A stretch of 64,000 bases of DNA from Xanthostigma xanthostigma. Its lineage: Eukaryota; Arthropoda; Insecta; Raphidioptera; Raphidiidae. Both the position numbers and the translations under genes were made by a program. The stretch lies in contig OY754465.1 of assembly GCA_963575645.1 (NCBI GenBank), positions 39,644,401-39,708,400 on the forward strand, in the 5' to 3' direction. The notes beneath the pieces were generated by a model. It was not told where the DNA came from, did not search any database, and saw only the letters and a list, made by a program, of their open reading frames with translations. Below are positions 24,462 to 36,684 of this stretch, in pieces. The stretch's first letter is position 1; every line of letters begins with the position of its first letter.

Positions 24462-24808
24462 TTCTTTTTGCACCCCTTCCCATTAAATAGCTGCTTTTCA
24501 TTTCTGTATAGCGATAGTAAAATGGACAATTTCGCACTAGTACGTAAAGTAGAACAAACATAAATTCGATCTTTCAAATAAACGGTAATTTCTAAAATCG
24601 ACCTTTCAGCTACCGTTTATTTTTATAAGATGAACAGAGATAGCAATTGACACAAAGCAGGCGTAGTTTTCGTAAACAATCCAAATTAATTGCAATATGG
24701 CCGCACACAGAGAATAAGACAGCTGTCAGATATATTATTATGAAGTGAAAATCAGCTCTTTTATAGGAGGTACATGCAAAAAATGTAGTGTGTATCTCGA
24801 ACGTATTA
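24462..24808 (+). repeat. Dispersed ~350-bp family, copy 2
   Basis: Colinear with 38181-38511 through TTTTTGCACCCCTTCCCAT, GTACGTAAAGTAGAACAAAC, CTACCGTTTATTTTTATAAG, ACAAAGCAGGCGTAG, AATTGCAATATGG, GACAGCTGTCA, GTGAAAATCAGCT and AAAAAATGTAGTGTGTATCT. No coding frame spans it. Family and origin are not recognised. Confidence 0.7.
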
Positions 24809-25002
24809 TGCTTTTATGGTTTGTTTTTCCATAATATCACAACTTACACTTAAAATAATGCCTTACTTTCTAGAATTAGATGCACAAACTAGTATTTTTT
24901 CTGTTTTTACTGTAGATTTAAAGTACCGTCGTCGGTATGCTAACATAATTATGTTTGGTGACTTGACTTATCGCTATTTATTCGGAGGAATAGCTACCTG
25001 AA

Positions 25003-25047
25003 GAACAAATGAACCGAATAAATAACTACTTACATTCGGTGAACATG
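25003..25047 (+). repeat. Inverted partner of 29760-29812
   Basis: AACAAATGAACCGAATAAAT AACTACTTACATTCGGTGAA CATGG. The same ~45 bases occur complemented at 29760-29812 with about three changes. ACATAATTATGT lies upstream of one (24942) and downstream of the other (29816). Confidence 0.65.
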
Positions 25048-26715
25048 GCCAATAAAAGATCAAAGTTGGGCGTAAATTAGTTTTGTAGTAAACTAACAAG
25101 TCTTTATGCACCTGCGACATTGCTAGAAAATCTAGTGGTAAAATATATTTGATAAAATTCTTGCATATTTAAAAACAACTGCATTAGTTCAAATATACTG
25201 ACAGTAATATATATAATCAAGATTCTAATTAAGAGCTGTTACTGAAATTATAATAATTATGATAAAACTCCGCATTTTTTTAAAAGTAATTATAACGTCT
25301 TCTGATACTGTTGCATTCTTGTAAATAACTTCAGTGCATCAAATTATTTCACACGTAAAATAATAGCATAAAATAGCGCCATTTGCAAAGACGTTAAACG
25401 TATTAGACTGTCTTATTAGCCCTGTTACCGACAGACAAGGTAAATTCATCACTTGCTATAAGCTTATCGCTATAATAATTATTGTTTTTATTTACGCTGC
25501 AATACTTTAAAGAGATTTATCTAAAGTCTATTCGACCATTACAACAATGTCGGGATAAAAATCAGAAATTTTTATTATATGTTATCTGCGGATATTTCAT
25601 ACATTCAACTAAATTTAAAAAAAATTGTAAGTATAGTTTTCAAGTAATCATTTAATTATTATTAAAAATGCTATTTTTATTACTTCTCAGATGAGAAACT
25701 CACAGACAATGCACATAATTATTGAAATGAAACCAAATTAGCTCCGACAAAATTTTGAAAAACTGGTTATTCAAAAATTTCCCTCTGGTAGCGTTAAAAA
25801 AAAATCTTTAATGTGTAGTTTTGGGGAAATGTTACTTAAAAATTGTCGAAAGAACTGTCACACTAGCTGTCAGCCATGTTGTACGAAAACAAAAATATTT
25901 TTAACATCCAATGATGTTAACAATATTTTTGATGTAAATAATTATCTAAAGATTATTTGTTAGCTCGTTTTTTACAAGGATTGATTTTTATAGTTGATCC
26001 GTTTTAAAGCATGAGAAGGATGGTGTCAATTTTGCTTATAACAATTAGTTAAGATTCAAAAGTTCAGGCCTTAATAATACGAATCTGTATTCACATATCG
26101 CGTAGGCACACAGAGGCTTCTGTCGGCGCAATTTGTAATTATTAATTATAAGTAGGAATAATTAATATGATATGCATGCATACACAGGTACAACTAGAGA
26201 TATCTATAGCCAGGGATGTAGCCCGTTACACTCAAAACGAAAACATATTCTTTCTATTTATTCTTTAATTAACAGTTGGCGGAGTCACCAATTGGAAACC
26301 TATAGTAACTTAATTTTGAGGTCTTGTCTACAAATGCTATACTTTATGTCAATATAAAAGCATTAAAGAAAGCAAGTTTTCGATTTTATTTTGAATATCC
26401 CTGCGATATAGAATCCCTAAAGCCCGTGCTTCTAGCATCTATGCAGGGCATCACATTGTGATTCTCTACTTTCCGTAGTATTGCAGAATAATTAACGATC
26501 AGTAAACGTTCAATGATAAACTCCTCGCTAGTTATAATTTATTGATTAAAAGCCTATGTAACTTTTCCTCAAGACAGAATTTTCAAGGGTGGATTTTGAG
26601 AATCTCATTTATTATTAATTTACTGAAAGTGGTAACAATTTTAAGAAATTGTAATTTCGAAAAATAAATTTTAATTCTCTATTAAACAAATTAATTTTTC
26701 ACCTTTTGTTTATAG

Positions 26716-26912
26716 TCATAATGTTGATCGCTCTCAAGTTTATACAGAAAGACAATGATTATCAATATTTTTTGTTGAACAGCGAGGCTACATCCCTGTT
26801 TCACAGATACTATAGAAACGAGTGGCTTCATTGTACAAGATTAATGAGACTGTCATATGTTTCTTGTAAGAGTTATAACTGCTCTTTCTGCCATCGTTTG
26901 GATAGTAAATGA
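26716..26912 (+). CDS. Candidate terminal coding exon, unknown protein
   Basis: A strong splice-acceptor-like tract, TTTTTCACCTTTTGTTTATAG, ends at 26715. The frame then stays open for about 65 codons to TGA (26910-26912), and AATAAATAAA begins within ten bases of the stop. The predicted peptide is mixed in composition (IMLIALKFIQKDNDYQYF near the start; SCKSYNCSFCH near the end) and includes a Cys-rich C-terminus. No family is recognised and no upstream exon was found. In DNA this AT-rich, each signal alone is common; the combination is why it is listed. Confidence 0.22.
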
Positions 26913-28552
26913 CTGCCCTTAAATAAATAAACATATTAATTAGATCGTTCTGTCGTGAATACAGAGAGATAATTCACAAAACTGATTAAATTAATCCACT
27001 TTATGCGTTACATTTATATCTATTTATTACATACAGGCATAGTTACAACGCATCTACTATACTGCTGTCCTAAGTCAGAAGGACAAATCTAATCAATTTT
27101 TAAGATTCTGATGATTCTGTTGAATTTATAAGGTCGTGCGCACACGAGGCAACCCGAAAGCAATTAAAGTCACGAAGTGATGTTGGCGATATTGGTGATC
27201 TAAGCGACAGAGAATCCATACACGAGGTAACATTTTAGTTAATACAGTAGATTAAACCCTGAATTGGGAGATTCAGGTTTGAGTCCTGATAGTAATCTAT
27301 TGTATATTTAAAAAAAATCCAAATTGATAACTGAGCATCTTCAATATAGTTCTACGTGGTTAAAAGGAACACATTAATTTTAGTTAATTATAAAATATAA
27401 ATTTATTAGCAACCGTGATTTTCAAGTTATAAAAATTCCCTAAAATTACTCCAGTAGTTAATTATACTTAATATAATTAATTAAAAAAAATGTTTATATT
27501 AAATTAAATTATCTTTTCAAAATTTGATATTGAATCAAGTATAAAATTTTGAAAAAAAAATTTAATTTAACATTTTTTAATTTCCAATTTAATACTTGCC
27601 AATACATATTATATAAAATGCATTTTTATATTTTTTAGCATTCTTAATTCTGAAGATGGTTCACATCCGGAAACGTAAATTGTGTATTGATACTAAATTT
27701 TAATGAAGATTGTTCGAAAAATTAGTCGGAAATTTGATTTATTTGTATAATAAAACCAGACGTTAACAAAGATTTGACTTTTTTTCTATTTTTCTGACGT
27801 TTCGAAGGCATTCCTGTCTTAATATAATCGTCAAATTTTTGTCAGTAGATTGTCATTATCAAAGGTGGTATTATAAGACGAGTCCTAATATTAATAATAC
27901 TTAGATATGAATAATTACTAAGTACCTATATATACAAATTTAAATTTGTTAAATAATTTAAATTTAATTAGCAAAATCTAAAATACGAGATACGTCCTTT
28001 TGAGTTACGACGGCAGTATAGGTACTACGAGAAATGTACGCGAACGTGCTGCTGTAGCCGGAACTATCGTATTACTGAAATGTGACTTTCCGTTTATCGG
28101 AGTGCACAACAAAATTACTCATTTTCTTTACAACTGAACCGATCGCATTTATATCTACCGTATAGTTAATTTGTAATTTATTGTATGTCTGGTGACGTAT
28201 TTAGTTCCTGTAGGTATCGAATTTCTATATAAAATATTTATTTCTTCATTTTAAAATTAATTTGTTAATAATTTAAAAATTCACGATGTAAATTATCTTG
28301 TTGCATTACTGAGGTAGCTGGACACCTGTTTTTATTTTTGTTAAATTTTCTGAGCGAATCAACTGCCCATTGTCTTAATATAGTTAGGGAACTCATTTTA
28401 CTTTTGAAATATACCCCCTGTTGCAAAAAAATCACAACAGACTCCGAAGATTCACTGTTTTTAGCCGTTTAGAAATTTAATTTTTCGATAATCATTTATT
28501 AACATATCGACACAAAATAAAGTGAAAAAATCTATCTGAGGTTATACATGGA

Positions 28553-28711
28553 TGCCCGGTAATTGCTCGTATTCTTCTCGGGGGTCGGAAATGCGTCATT
28601 TTCGAGAAAGTCTACTTCGGTTTTCTTTTTACAAAAATCCAAATTTTGGGAGTGAAAAATGAAAAAAAATTAGTTCTCACTTTTTGGCCTGAATTTTTCC
28701 ATGATCTGATA
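28553..28711 (+). repeat. Single-arm copy of the GGTAATTGCTCG element
   Basis: Matches one arm of the element at 34364-34765: CCCGGTAATTGCTCGTATTC, TTTCGAGAAAGTCTACTTCG, GGTTTTCTTTTTAC, TTTTGGGAGTGAAAA and GAATTTTTCCATGATCTGAT. The opposite arm is missing, so this is a truncated insertion or half-element. Confidence 0.65.
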
Positions 28712-31639
28712 AAAAGGCTATAGGGTATATAATATCACACTACGACCAAAAGGAGCGGAGCATCAATGAAAAATGTTGCAAAATATAACTAAAAATTTGT
28801 CCGTCCGACAAAAACTTTTGAACGGCAACTCCGATCGTCATTAAATTTAGATACAACATTCATTTCGGTAAACTAAGATGAATGTACATACCTACTCATT
28901 TTCCTCTCCCCCCCATTCGTTCTTTTGCACCCGGGAGAAACCGGGCGGGACCGCTAGTAGGATTGATAAACACAATACCCATCCGGCGTGCCGCAGTTGG
29001 ACAAAAAAAAGCAACATAAACGAGTTGGCTTTGGTGCCACCCGATATAAATTCTGTTACTATTCGTAGCTGGAGCTTCCGGACTAAATAGTTAAGCGAAT
29101 TCGTCACCGTTTCACATGAAACTCCAAGTTCAAGGTTAAAGGGAGTATATAGTGATCCTCATAATAAAAACAAGTGACCGAAACACTATTGTTAAGTCGG
29201 AACAGACAAGATCTTGGTACGTTGAGTTGTTTGACCGTTGTGTGTTTTGTTGGTCGACATTTTGACAGTTACGTGCGTAACCAATACACAGAATTAGAAA
29301 TTATCGATGCTACTCAATCATTTTTTCACATGATGTTTTGTTTTGTCATATATTAATTACTAGTAACTGTTCATCTGTACATGCAATAGTCTTAAATATG
29401 TTCAATGGAAAAGTTCAATCATGGGAGCTGCATATATCTGAAAAAAAAACGCCGCTCCAGATTTTTCCATCGAACACAAATTTTCCCAATAGTCGCTAAA
29501 TTTAATGAGGTGCAAATAAATCATAAACTTACTTACTCTGTAGGGCCTTACAGGTGAAATTTGTTTGGGGACTTAAGATTTTTTCAAAAATGCAGTTAAT
29601 AATTATGACAAAATACAAGTAGATCAACTTGTTCAAAACATTAATTCAAAAGTGTAAAGAAATGTTCTTTATCTTTACTGTCATTGTCGAGATTATACCC
29701 AATTTTTATGCAATTTTTTTAACAAAAGTCCGGGAATTTCTTAGATTAGGGCCTCACTAATGACCATATTCACCGAACGTAAGTAGTTATTTATTCGGTT
29801 CATTTGTTTCATTCCACATAATTATGTATACTGCTCGTATGAATCTATTCTGTCCAAATTCTCGGGTATAAATATTTATTCGCCATAGATCATAATACCT
29901 AACCTAAAACGTAGAGTATTATATCGTCAGTTTGCTCTTGTCAATTTATTTATGTGTTGTTTATCAACCTTATGTGAAGTGTGTAGTTGTAAAATATTAA
30001 AGTTAGTGGAAGTTTTGTGTGCAATTGTGTGCAATAAAACATTATTATTTAAATGAAATCTTTTTTTTATATTTACACTATCGCCATCGCTCGGATTTTT
30101 GGGAGAACGTCACAATATTCAACAAAAATACCAAGGAGTATAGTGCAGTGTGTATTTAACTAACTATTTTACCTGATAATTTGGTTGGTGAATTGAAAGC
30201 AAATTTTATTGTAACGAATAAAGTTCTTAGATTACTAATTTCCATCTTTAACTGTAGTGTTCGATGAATATGACCATACGTATACTGGTTTAAATAAAAA
30301 TGTTGTGTAACCTTACTAGTAATGTCCACAGCGCGCGTTTAAGACTATACGCATATCATGCTTGATATTATGAAATATTAATGTAAGTATAGACTTAATA
30401 TTGATGCTCTAATTGTTTTATTTTGTTGTACATACTTAATATTATCATATTATTACACTGACATGTTTACGTTCCAACCAAATAATTTACATATAGGCAT
30501 CGCATTTATCGATCGGTTTTGGGTCTTTTAAGGTCATTTACCTATTTGTTGATTTTTAGATCGATATCGACTGATAAATTTTAAATCGCATTATCGTCAG
30601 CTTTATCTCAGATTACTAAAATAACTTTTACTGTCAACGGAAATTTGAGATCATAAAAGCAGAGTGCATTTTGCATCCATGTTTGGTAACGAAATGGAAA
30701 TATGCTTCCAGACACTTTAAGAATATTATATTAAATTAAAACTGCCTTCAAAATGTAAAGAAATAGAAATATATTATTACGATAAGTTTGACACTATGTT
30801 AAAAAGGAGCGCAAAATATATTTTTTTACAAGTGATTCGTTTTTTCCGTTTTATCAATTTACACTTATTTCTGATTCTGGAATAGTTGGTAACATTTATT
30901 TTTGATGGTTTATTTTTTCTGTTATAAAAATTGTGGTAAGCACAAAATTGATTGGTTTTAAGAATTTTTAATGTTTTTTATATGACTTGTCGCATACAAT
31001 ATGTAAATGTTGACTAATAAATTTCTATTCTAATCTATTCTAATCTAATGACAATAATATATGATAAAGACTAAACTTTACTATTTTAATTTCCGAAGAA
31101 GTGTTTAGTAGCTATTGATAGAATAATTGAGATATACCATAAATGGATGATAATGCGTGAAACCTTGTCAGCCAAAATGTTCATAATAACATACTGATAT
31201 TTTTTTTAGACTTGTTTGTTTAAAAAAAACTTAAATGAACAAATATCAAAATATGCTAAAGTTAAAATTTTAAATGTCATAACTTGAAGCGCAGTTTTTT
31301 CATGCTTCACATACTAATTAATTATCTTTTCTCGAATAATCCGTAAAAACATTATTATTATTAAGTGCAGCTCTCCTCTCCGATTTCGATCAGGTAGGTT
31401 TTGATTAAACAACGACATAATAAAGAGCAAAAGTTTTTCATTTAACCGTTTGTGTTCTCGACACAAATCCGATTTTTATTCTCTAATTGTTACTTATAAC
31501 AATTTGGGAATGTTTACCCTTACCATCGATATATATTACATATTATTTGGATAATAAAATTTTCTAATAATGCAAGTAACGTCAACTATGGGTGTTTGAC
31601 AGCATAATAGGAAACTGTAGCTATATATTTGCATATTTA
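28712..31639. other. Mostly unannotated stretch
   Basis: GAGAAACCGGGCGGGACCGC TAGTA near 28940-28965 looks like the end of a dispersed repeat. ACTAATAAATTTCTATTC followed by TAATCT repeats (31015-31050) looks like a LINE 3' tail, but no coding tail could be read before it. Confidence 0.4.
29760..29812 (-). repeat. Inverted partner of 25003-25047
   Basis: The complement of 25003-25047. ACCATATTCACCGAACGTAA also has a weaker inverted partner at about 30258-30280 (GTTCGATGAATATGACCA), which could make 29757-30280 a ~520-bp element of its own. Confidence 0.55.
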
Positions 31640-31860
31640 ATAATCGTAAAAAATTAAATGGCCCAAACTTTTGGGCTCTAAAATTTTACAATAAACCATT
31701 AGAGCGCTACCACAACCTGCATTCATAAACCAAATTAAAAAAATGCTTAACGATCTTTGTAGATTTCTTGTAAGTTTTATGTATTTTGACTATTTTTGTA
31801 ACAATGTATTTTTTAGTATACCTACAAATAAACCAAATATTATTATAATTATTGTTATTA
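31640..31860 (+). pseudogene. LINE ORF2 C-terminal remnant
   Basis: The frame from 31657 reads FWALKFYNKPLERYHNLHS, a stop (31726-31728), then TKLKKMLNDLCRFL and an AT-rich hydrophobic tail, ending in a TATTAT-type simple repeat. It fits the 'YNKLP...FK.KLKK.L' tail of CR1/Jockey-type LINEs, with one stop and probably one frameshift at the LP motif. Only the last ~60 residues and the 3' tail remain. Confidence 0.55.
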
Positions 31861-32595
31861 AATGCACCTTATGCTAGCTACATAAATGAATATATAATTA
31901 CACTAATTAATTCGTATGTTACAAATATAGAAATCGGGTTCTTCAAAAACAAAATAAATGAGTATGACATCAACATAATTATTTTTTATACTATATACCT
32001 AAATTTAAAATAAATCTGCAACTTAAAAAAAAATCAATGTTGTCGACACCATTAATTTAGTAATACTAGTGATCACGGTGCAATGATAAAGAAAAGACAA
32101 ACAACTGCACTATCACTCTATAACAAGACTAGTTACAACAGTGAAAAGACTTTTTTTATTTTGTTTGTTTTTTCAGTAAGTTCTGTCATTCTGTCATGTT
32201 ATATCAATTTTGGCACTGTGTACGAACTGTTTAGATATTCATCAGAACTTTTTATAAAGTGACAATTTGCTACACTCTATTTCATCTTGTGAATACCATT
32301 TTTGTGTTAACGCATCCACAGAAGGAAGACCAAGCTTTATTAAAGAGTGTACCCCACGTTTTTCCGTTTTAAAATTTACGTTTCTGATATAAATTCTCGC
32401 ATTCTTAAATAGTTTAGATACATAATAAGACTTATGTGAAAACCGTATGATCCTATGTGCTATCGTTTTTAAACGCTTTTATTTAGCGTGACTCCGTATA
32501 TTTCTTTGTTTCAAATCTTGGGATAGCTTTTTAAACTACTTCCCGTTATGCGAATGAGTTGAAATTTTGCATATACAATATTATAAATTTATAAT

Positions 32596-33490
32596 AGCTA
32601 ACTGACCGTTCCGGCCTTCGTCCGGTTGCAAATCGCACTTTTATTAAAGCATACTAAAAACTTAAAAATAAAAAGAGGTAAAAAAACTTTTAAGCTAAAT
32701 GCTTTTATTGTACAATCGATAATGTACCAAAAACTATAAAATAAATATGAATCACCATAGGGGGGCTTTGATTAAACTAAAATAAAATCGTGGGGGGCAT
32801 GTAGTAGAAAAATTTCATTTGTTTGAGATTGTAAATCATATTTAGCTTTCGACTGTCTTCTTCATTCGACTCAATGTAACTATAAATGCCCCCCCACGAT
32901 TTTATTTTAGTTTCATCAAAGCCCACTATGGAGACTCATATTTATTTTTTTAGTTTTTAATACATTATCGATTGTACTATAAAAGCGTTTAACTTATTTT
33001 TTTAAATTTTTTTTCTATTATATCGAAGACGAAAAATTGTACCACATACACACACAGCAATACAAAATGGTCTCAAATGATTTCTGGGGTATCAAGGAGC
33101 TATTAATATTCCGACAATGTTTTTTCGTACTGAATCCAATACTTCCCTATCATAGCTAGACGAGAAATAAAAGTAGGGTGTTCCACAATTCCTTTATACC
33201 AATCTGAGGCGTTGCTGACTCGAATAAAATCGTGCGGGCGCATTTAGTAATATTGAAATCAAATACCAGCTATGATTTAGCTATGATCAGCGCCGACAAA
33301 AGAAAATTTTATTGTGTTTTAATCAAGTCCCAAATTAGTGATTTATAATAATTATTTCATAGCTTTTAGTACATCATCATTTGTAAAACAAAAGCGTTTA
33401 GCTTAAAATGCCTTTACTGATTTTTTTTTGTTTTTAGTATGCTTTCGATTTGTGCTCAGACGAAAATGCGACCGGCTACTATCATATTAT
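32596..33490. mobile_element. Compound nested inverted-repeat element
   Basis: The outer arms (32596-32660 and 33430-33490) share GCATACTAAAAAC and GCCGGTCG/CGGCCTTCG-like ends in inverted orientation. The inner arms (about 32690-32810 and 32883-33010) share CTAAAATAAAATCGTGGGGG, ACAATCGATAATGTA and TAAATATGAGTC-like blocks. A third partial arm copy follows at 33225-33425 (AATAAAATCGTGCGGGC; GTTTAGCTTAAAATGC). This suggests an element that expanded by internal duplication or nested insertion. Confidence 0.6.
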
Positions 33491-34363
33491 ATTGTCATCG
33501 AAACTACACGTGTGCAAAATTTCAACTCAATCGGATAACGAGAAGTGGGTGAAGTTAAATAAAATCGTTTGAAAATCATTGGATCGAAGTGATATCGGAA
33601 ATAAGTAAATATTGTCAAGTAAGCAATGGTCGAATCATACAATCACTAAATATCGTTCATGAGAGGGTTTTTCTTGATTAGGAATTGAATATATACCGTC
33701 AGCGCTGTGTAAATACGGTTCCAATAATAATTTTTGCAGAAACCTATCGATTCTTGCCATACATTCCTCTTAAAACACAGAATGATCTGTCATTAACCTG
33801 ATTCATATCTGTATTATAATATATTAAATTACGAACCTGTCAACCATGTTTGATTGTCAAACTTTATACCTACCACAGGTGTTTAAATTAACAGTTTAGT
33901 GACGCCGTTTAGTCACATATTTCTTATCACTGTGTCCCCTTGTTGGGTATTTTTACTTATGTAAGTGCGGGTGCCCGTCATGCAGCGCTGCGCAGCTTTT
34001 CAATATTTTAAATTTAAATATATTTGTCTTTCTTAAGAAGAATTAGCAATTAATTAATAATAATATAATTAACAACGAAACATACACAAACAAAGTATGA
34101 TTCACATGTATGATTAATTGCCACACATCGTCACTAACTTGTATCGTACCAACAAAATGGATAACTATGCATTTAAGATTTAAATAAATGTATTGGTCAA
34201 TTTGTCGTCTGGTTTCAACTTTTTGAATATTTTAAATTGAAATATTTTTGTCTTTCTTTGACCTTGCGTAAAATGATATTCGCTATGGTCTAGCTTAAAG
34301 TGAGAATTGTAATACAATGTTCACAGTTGCATTCAATTTGGCAATAATATCAACTATAAAGAG

Positions 34364-34765
34364 TGGCGGTAATTGCTCGCATTCTTCTCGGGAGAAGAAA
34401 CTATGACTAATTTGTAATGATTTAACCTTATCACTTGGGGGTCAAAAATGCGTTCTGTGAAGAATTTTTATTTTATTTTTTTATTTATTGTAAGTTGTAA
34501 CACACAACATAAAATCTAACAGTAAATTTCATGGTTTTTAGCTTTAGGAACGTTGACCAATTAGTAAGCTATCAGATCATGGAAAAATTCAGGTCAAAAA
34601 GTAAGAATATATTTTTTTAATATTTAACTCCCAAAATTCGTATTGTAAAAATAAAACCGAATTAGATTTTCTCGAAAATTTTAGACCCCCAAGTGATAGA
34701 GGTTAAATCATTTTAAATCGGTCATAGTCTCTTATCCCGAGAGGTATACGAGCAATTACCGGTCA
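34364..34765. mobile_element. GGTAATTGCTCG foldback element
   Basis: The left end GGCGGTAATTGCTCGC with ATTCTTCTCGGGAGAAGA and the right end, complemented, ACCGGTAATTGCTCG with CTCTCGGGATAAGA are followed by long matching arms (ATCACTTGGGGGTC; GATCATGGAAAAATTCAGGT). The centre (about 34450-34560) is AT-rich. A one-armed relative is at 28553-28711. Confidence 0.75.
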
Positions 34766-35091
34766 CCTATATAAATTATCCAATCATGTCTTCAAACAGA
34801 AATTTTTTCTCCGTTTAAAGTATTCTGTCGATAAAGAATAATAAATATTAGTCACAATTGAATATTATTATCAAATTACCTAAAGAAGAAAATAAATTTC
34901 ACAATGCAATTATTACTATGACTAATAGTTTTTTCTTGAACGCCATAATAGGTAATAATCTCACGGATTGATTGTTTCATAACATATACGCTGGTACAGA
35001 AATATTCTACTACCTAATACCTATTCAACTTTATTACACATTTTGAAAAAAAATCATATTCCCTAACTTACACTCAATTAGAAGTCGGCGT

Positions 35092-35314
35092 CATAAGACT
35101 AGAGTACGCTAGTGAGCCGTGAAAGTGTCTGCAATTCAGACAGAGAACAGTTCCTTATCTCTATGGTAACTAATGATACAAAACAATGCTGATTTGAGTA
35201 AACAATTATCTGGTTTTCTGGGTTTTCTGCAGCGTTCTCTCTCTCTCAACTGAGGACACTTTCACTTATGGCAAGCGTACGAACTAGCGTAGTCTAGTTC
35301 CTTTTATCTCTACG
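35092..35314 (+). mobile_element. hAT-like MITE family, copy A (8-bp duplication)
   Basis: Flanked by the 8-bp direct repeat GTCGGCGT (35084-35091 and 35315-35322). Subterminal inverted repeats CTAGAGTACGCTAGT (35099-35113) and the complement of CTAGACTACGCTAGT (35283-35297) are present. The interior contains TTATCTCTATGGTAACTAAT and GTTCTCTCTCTC. Two further copies lie at 40573-40785 and 48729-48925. The duplication length points to a hAT-type transposase. Confidence 0.7.
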
Positions 35315-36094
35315 GTCGGCGTAAATAAACCACCATTATTACAATAGCAATAAGAAAAATTATATTAAGGTACCTAATGTTTATTTTTTTTTTAATAGTC
35401 GGTTTAATGCTGTTGATTAGAAACGCTCAACATCTGCGGTCATAATTATTTTGATTAGATTATTTTGAACCACCGCGTGTGCATTAACTGCATTAAAAAC
35501 AGGATTAAAATGCAGTGTTCACACAAATCTGTGCTTGTGGGGAATAATAGACGAGTCTACATAAGATATCTATCGGTCTATACAATACACATATTCTAAC
35601 GTAATTCTATGTAATTTCATTGATTATTAATAGCTTTATAGCCTCGAGTAATTGTAACAACATAGTATTTTTATACCAATCAGTGGTGTATTTGAAGTGA
35701 ATGATTTAAGTTTATTGCCACAGATATTGCTAACTTACATAGTTTACTTTAAACACTACATTGATTATTATTAATAGAAGAAATTACCTCGGTTTTATAT
35801 AGGGAATGATTCAAAATGATCTGAATACAAATAACAAATAGTTGGCAAAACCAAAAGTGCACATCCCGCAAGTTTTCCACTGTATGATAAAAAAATAACA
35901 ATTAAAAAATATTTTTAATAAATTTAAAAAGATTTAAAAATTTAAAGAAATAAATAATTAAAAATTGAAAAAATATTTTTTTTAAGTTTGCAAAAATAAA
36001 AAAAATTAAGAACTATACATAATATAATATATAATTAATATCAAGTGGAATAAAATAAAACAAAATAAAAAGAAAAAAAAAAGAAAAAAGTCAA

Positions 36095-36172
36095 TGATAC
36101 CGTAAGGAATCGAACCCAGGACCTTGCCCTTGGGGATCCAACGGCATAACCATTACGCCACGGCGGCCTAAT
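36095..36172 (-). other. tRNA-like module with pol III boxes (copy 1)
   Basis: On the minus strand a box A-like TGGCGTAATGG (36150-36160) and a perfect box B GGTTCGATTCC (36106-36116) are separated by tRNA-like spacing, and a T-rich run follows. A canonical anticodon stem with a seven-base loop cannot be drawn: the middle folds instead as TTGG/CCAA around a four-base loop. It is therefore a tRNA-derived promoter head, not a functional tRNA gene. The D-arm resembles glycine-type tRNAs, which is only a resemblance. Confidence 0.65.
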
Positions 36173-36427
36173 ACATGTAGTGGTGTTATCACGGTATAGA
36201 AGTGTAGCACTTGTTTTATGGATTACATTATATTTACACAGCAATGATTATATTTTGTTTTTTTTAAACTATTAGCTGTCAAAAATAATAAAATAAAACT
36301 GTTTATAAAAATTAAACTACTGAACACATTTTAGTGAATTTAAATAGGGTTCTGGTCTGATAGTAAACAAAGTGAATAAAATATAACCCAAGGCAATCCG
36401 ACCAAAATTGCGATCTGTAGAGTCGTG

Positions 36428-36474
36428 ACGTACGTACGTACATACGTACGTACATACGTACGTACATACGTACA
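36428..36474. repeat. TACG-rich microsatellite
   Basis: Tandem run of CGTA units with regularly spaced CATA variants, giving a 12-base higher period of the form CATACGTACGTA. It lies inside repeat copy 1. The equivalent run in copy 2 (63723-63758) is shorter, and in copy 3 it has almost vanished. Confidence 0.9.
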
Positions 36475-36684
36475 GACCAACCGACAACACTGCTGTTTGT
36501 GATTTTCAATTACAATTTTAATAGTATTTATGAACTCGAATTGATTTGAAAATGGTTCTATTTTATAGATTAGAATCTCCTCTTTTCAAAAAGCTTCAAT
36601 TTGAATGGATTTCGTGTGAAATTAACTTAGATATAACTTCTTATATGAACGAAAGTCAGCTCTGACGCACAAAGCGATAATAAA

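Larger units (their letters stand above)
23590..28552. other. Mostly unannotated stretch
   Basis: Contains copy 2 of the ~350-bp family, the 25003 inverted-repeat arm, the exon candidate at 26716 and a GCACACGAGGC motif at 27136. A weak box-B-like GGTTTGAGTCC lies at 27278 without a box A. No gene recognised. Confidence 0.45.
31861..35083. other. Stretch between LINE remnant and hAT-like copy A
   Basis: Besides the compound element at 32596 and the foldback at 34364, only AT-rich DNA without supported features. Confidence 0.5.

Noticed and set aside
27278-27288. Box B-like GGTTTGAGTCC as a SINE
   Set aside because: No box A at the proper distance and no recognisable body.
36095-36172. Functional tRNA gene on the minus strand
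   Set aside because: Both pol III boxes are present but a normal anticodon arm cannot form, and the whole unit is embedded in a dispersed repeat.
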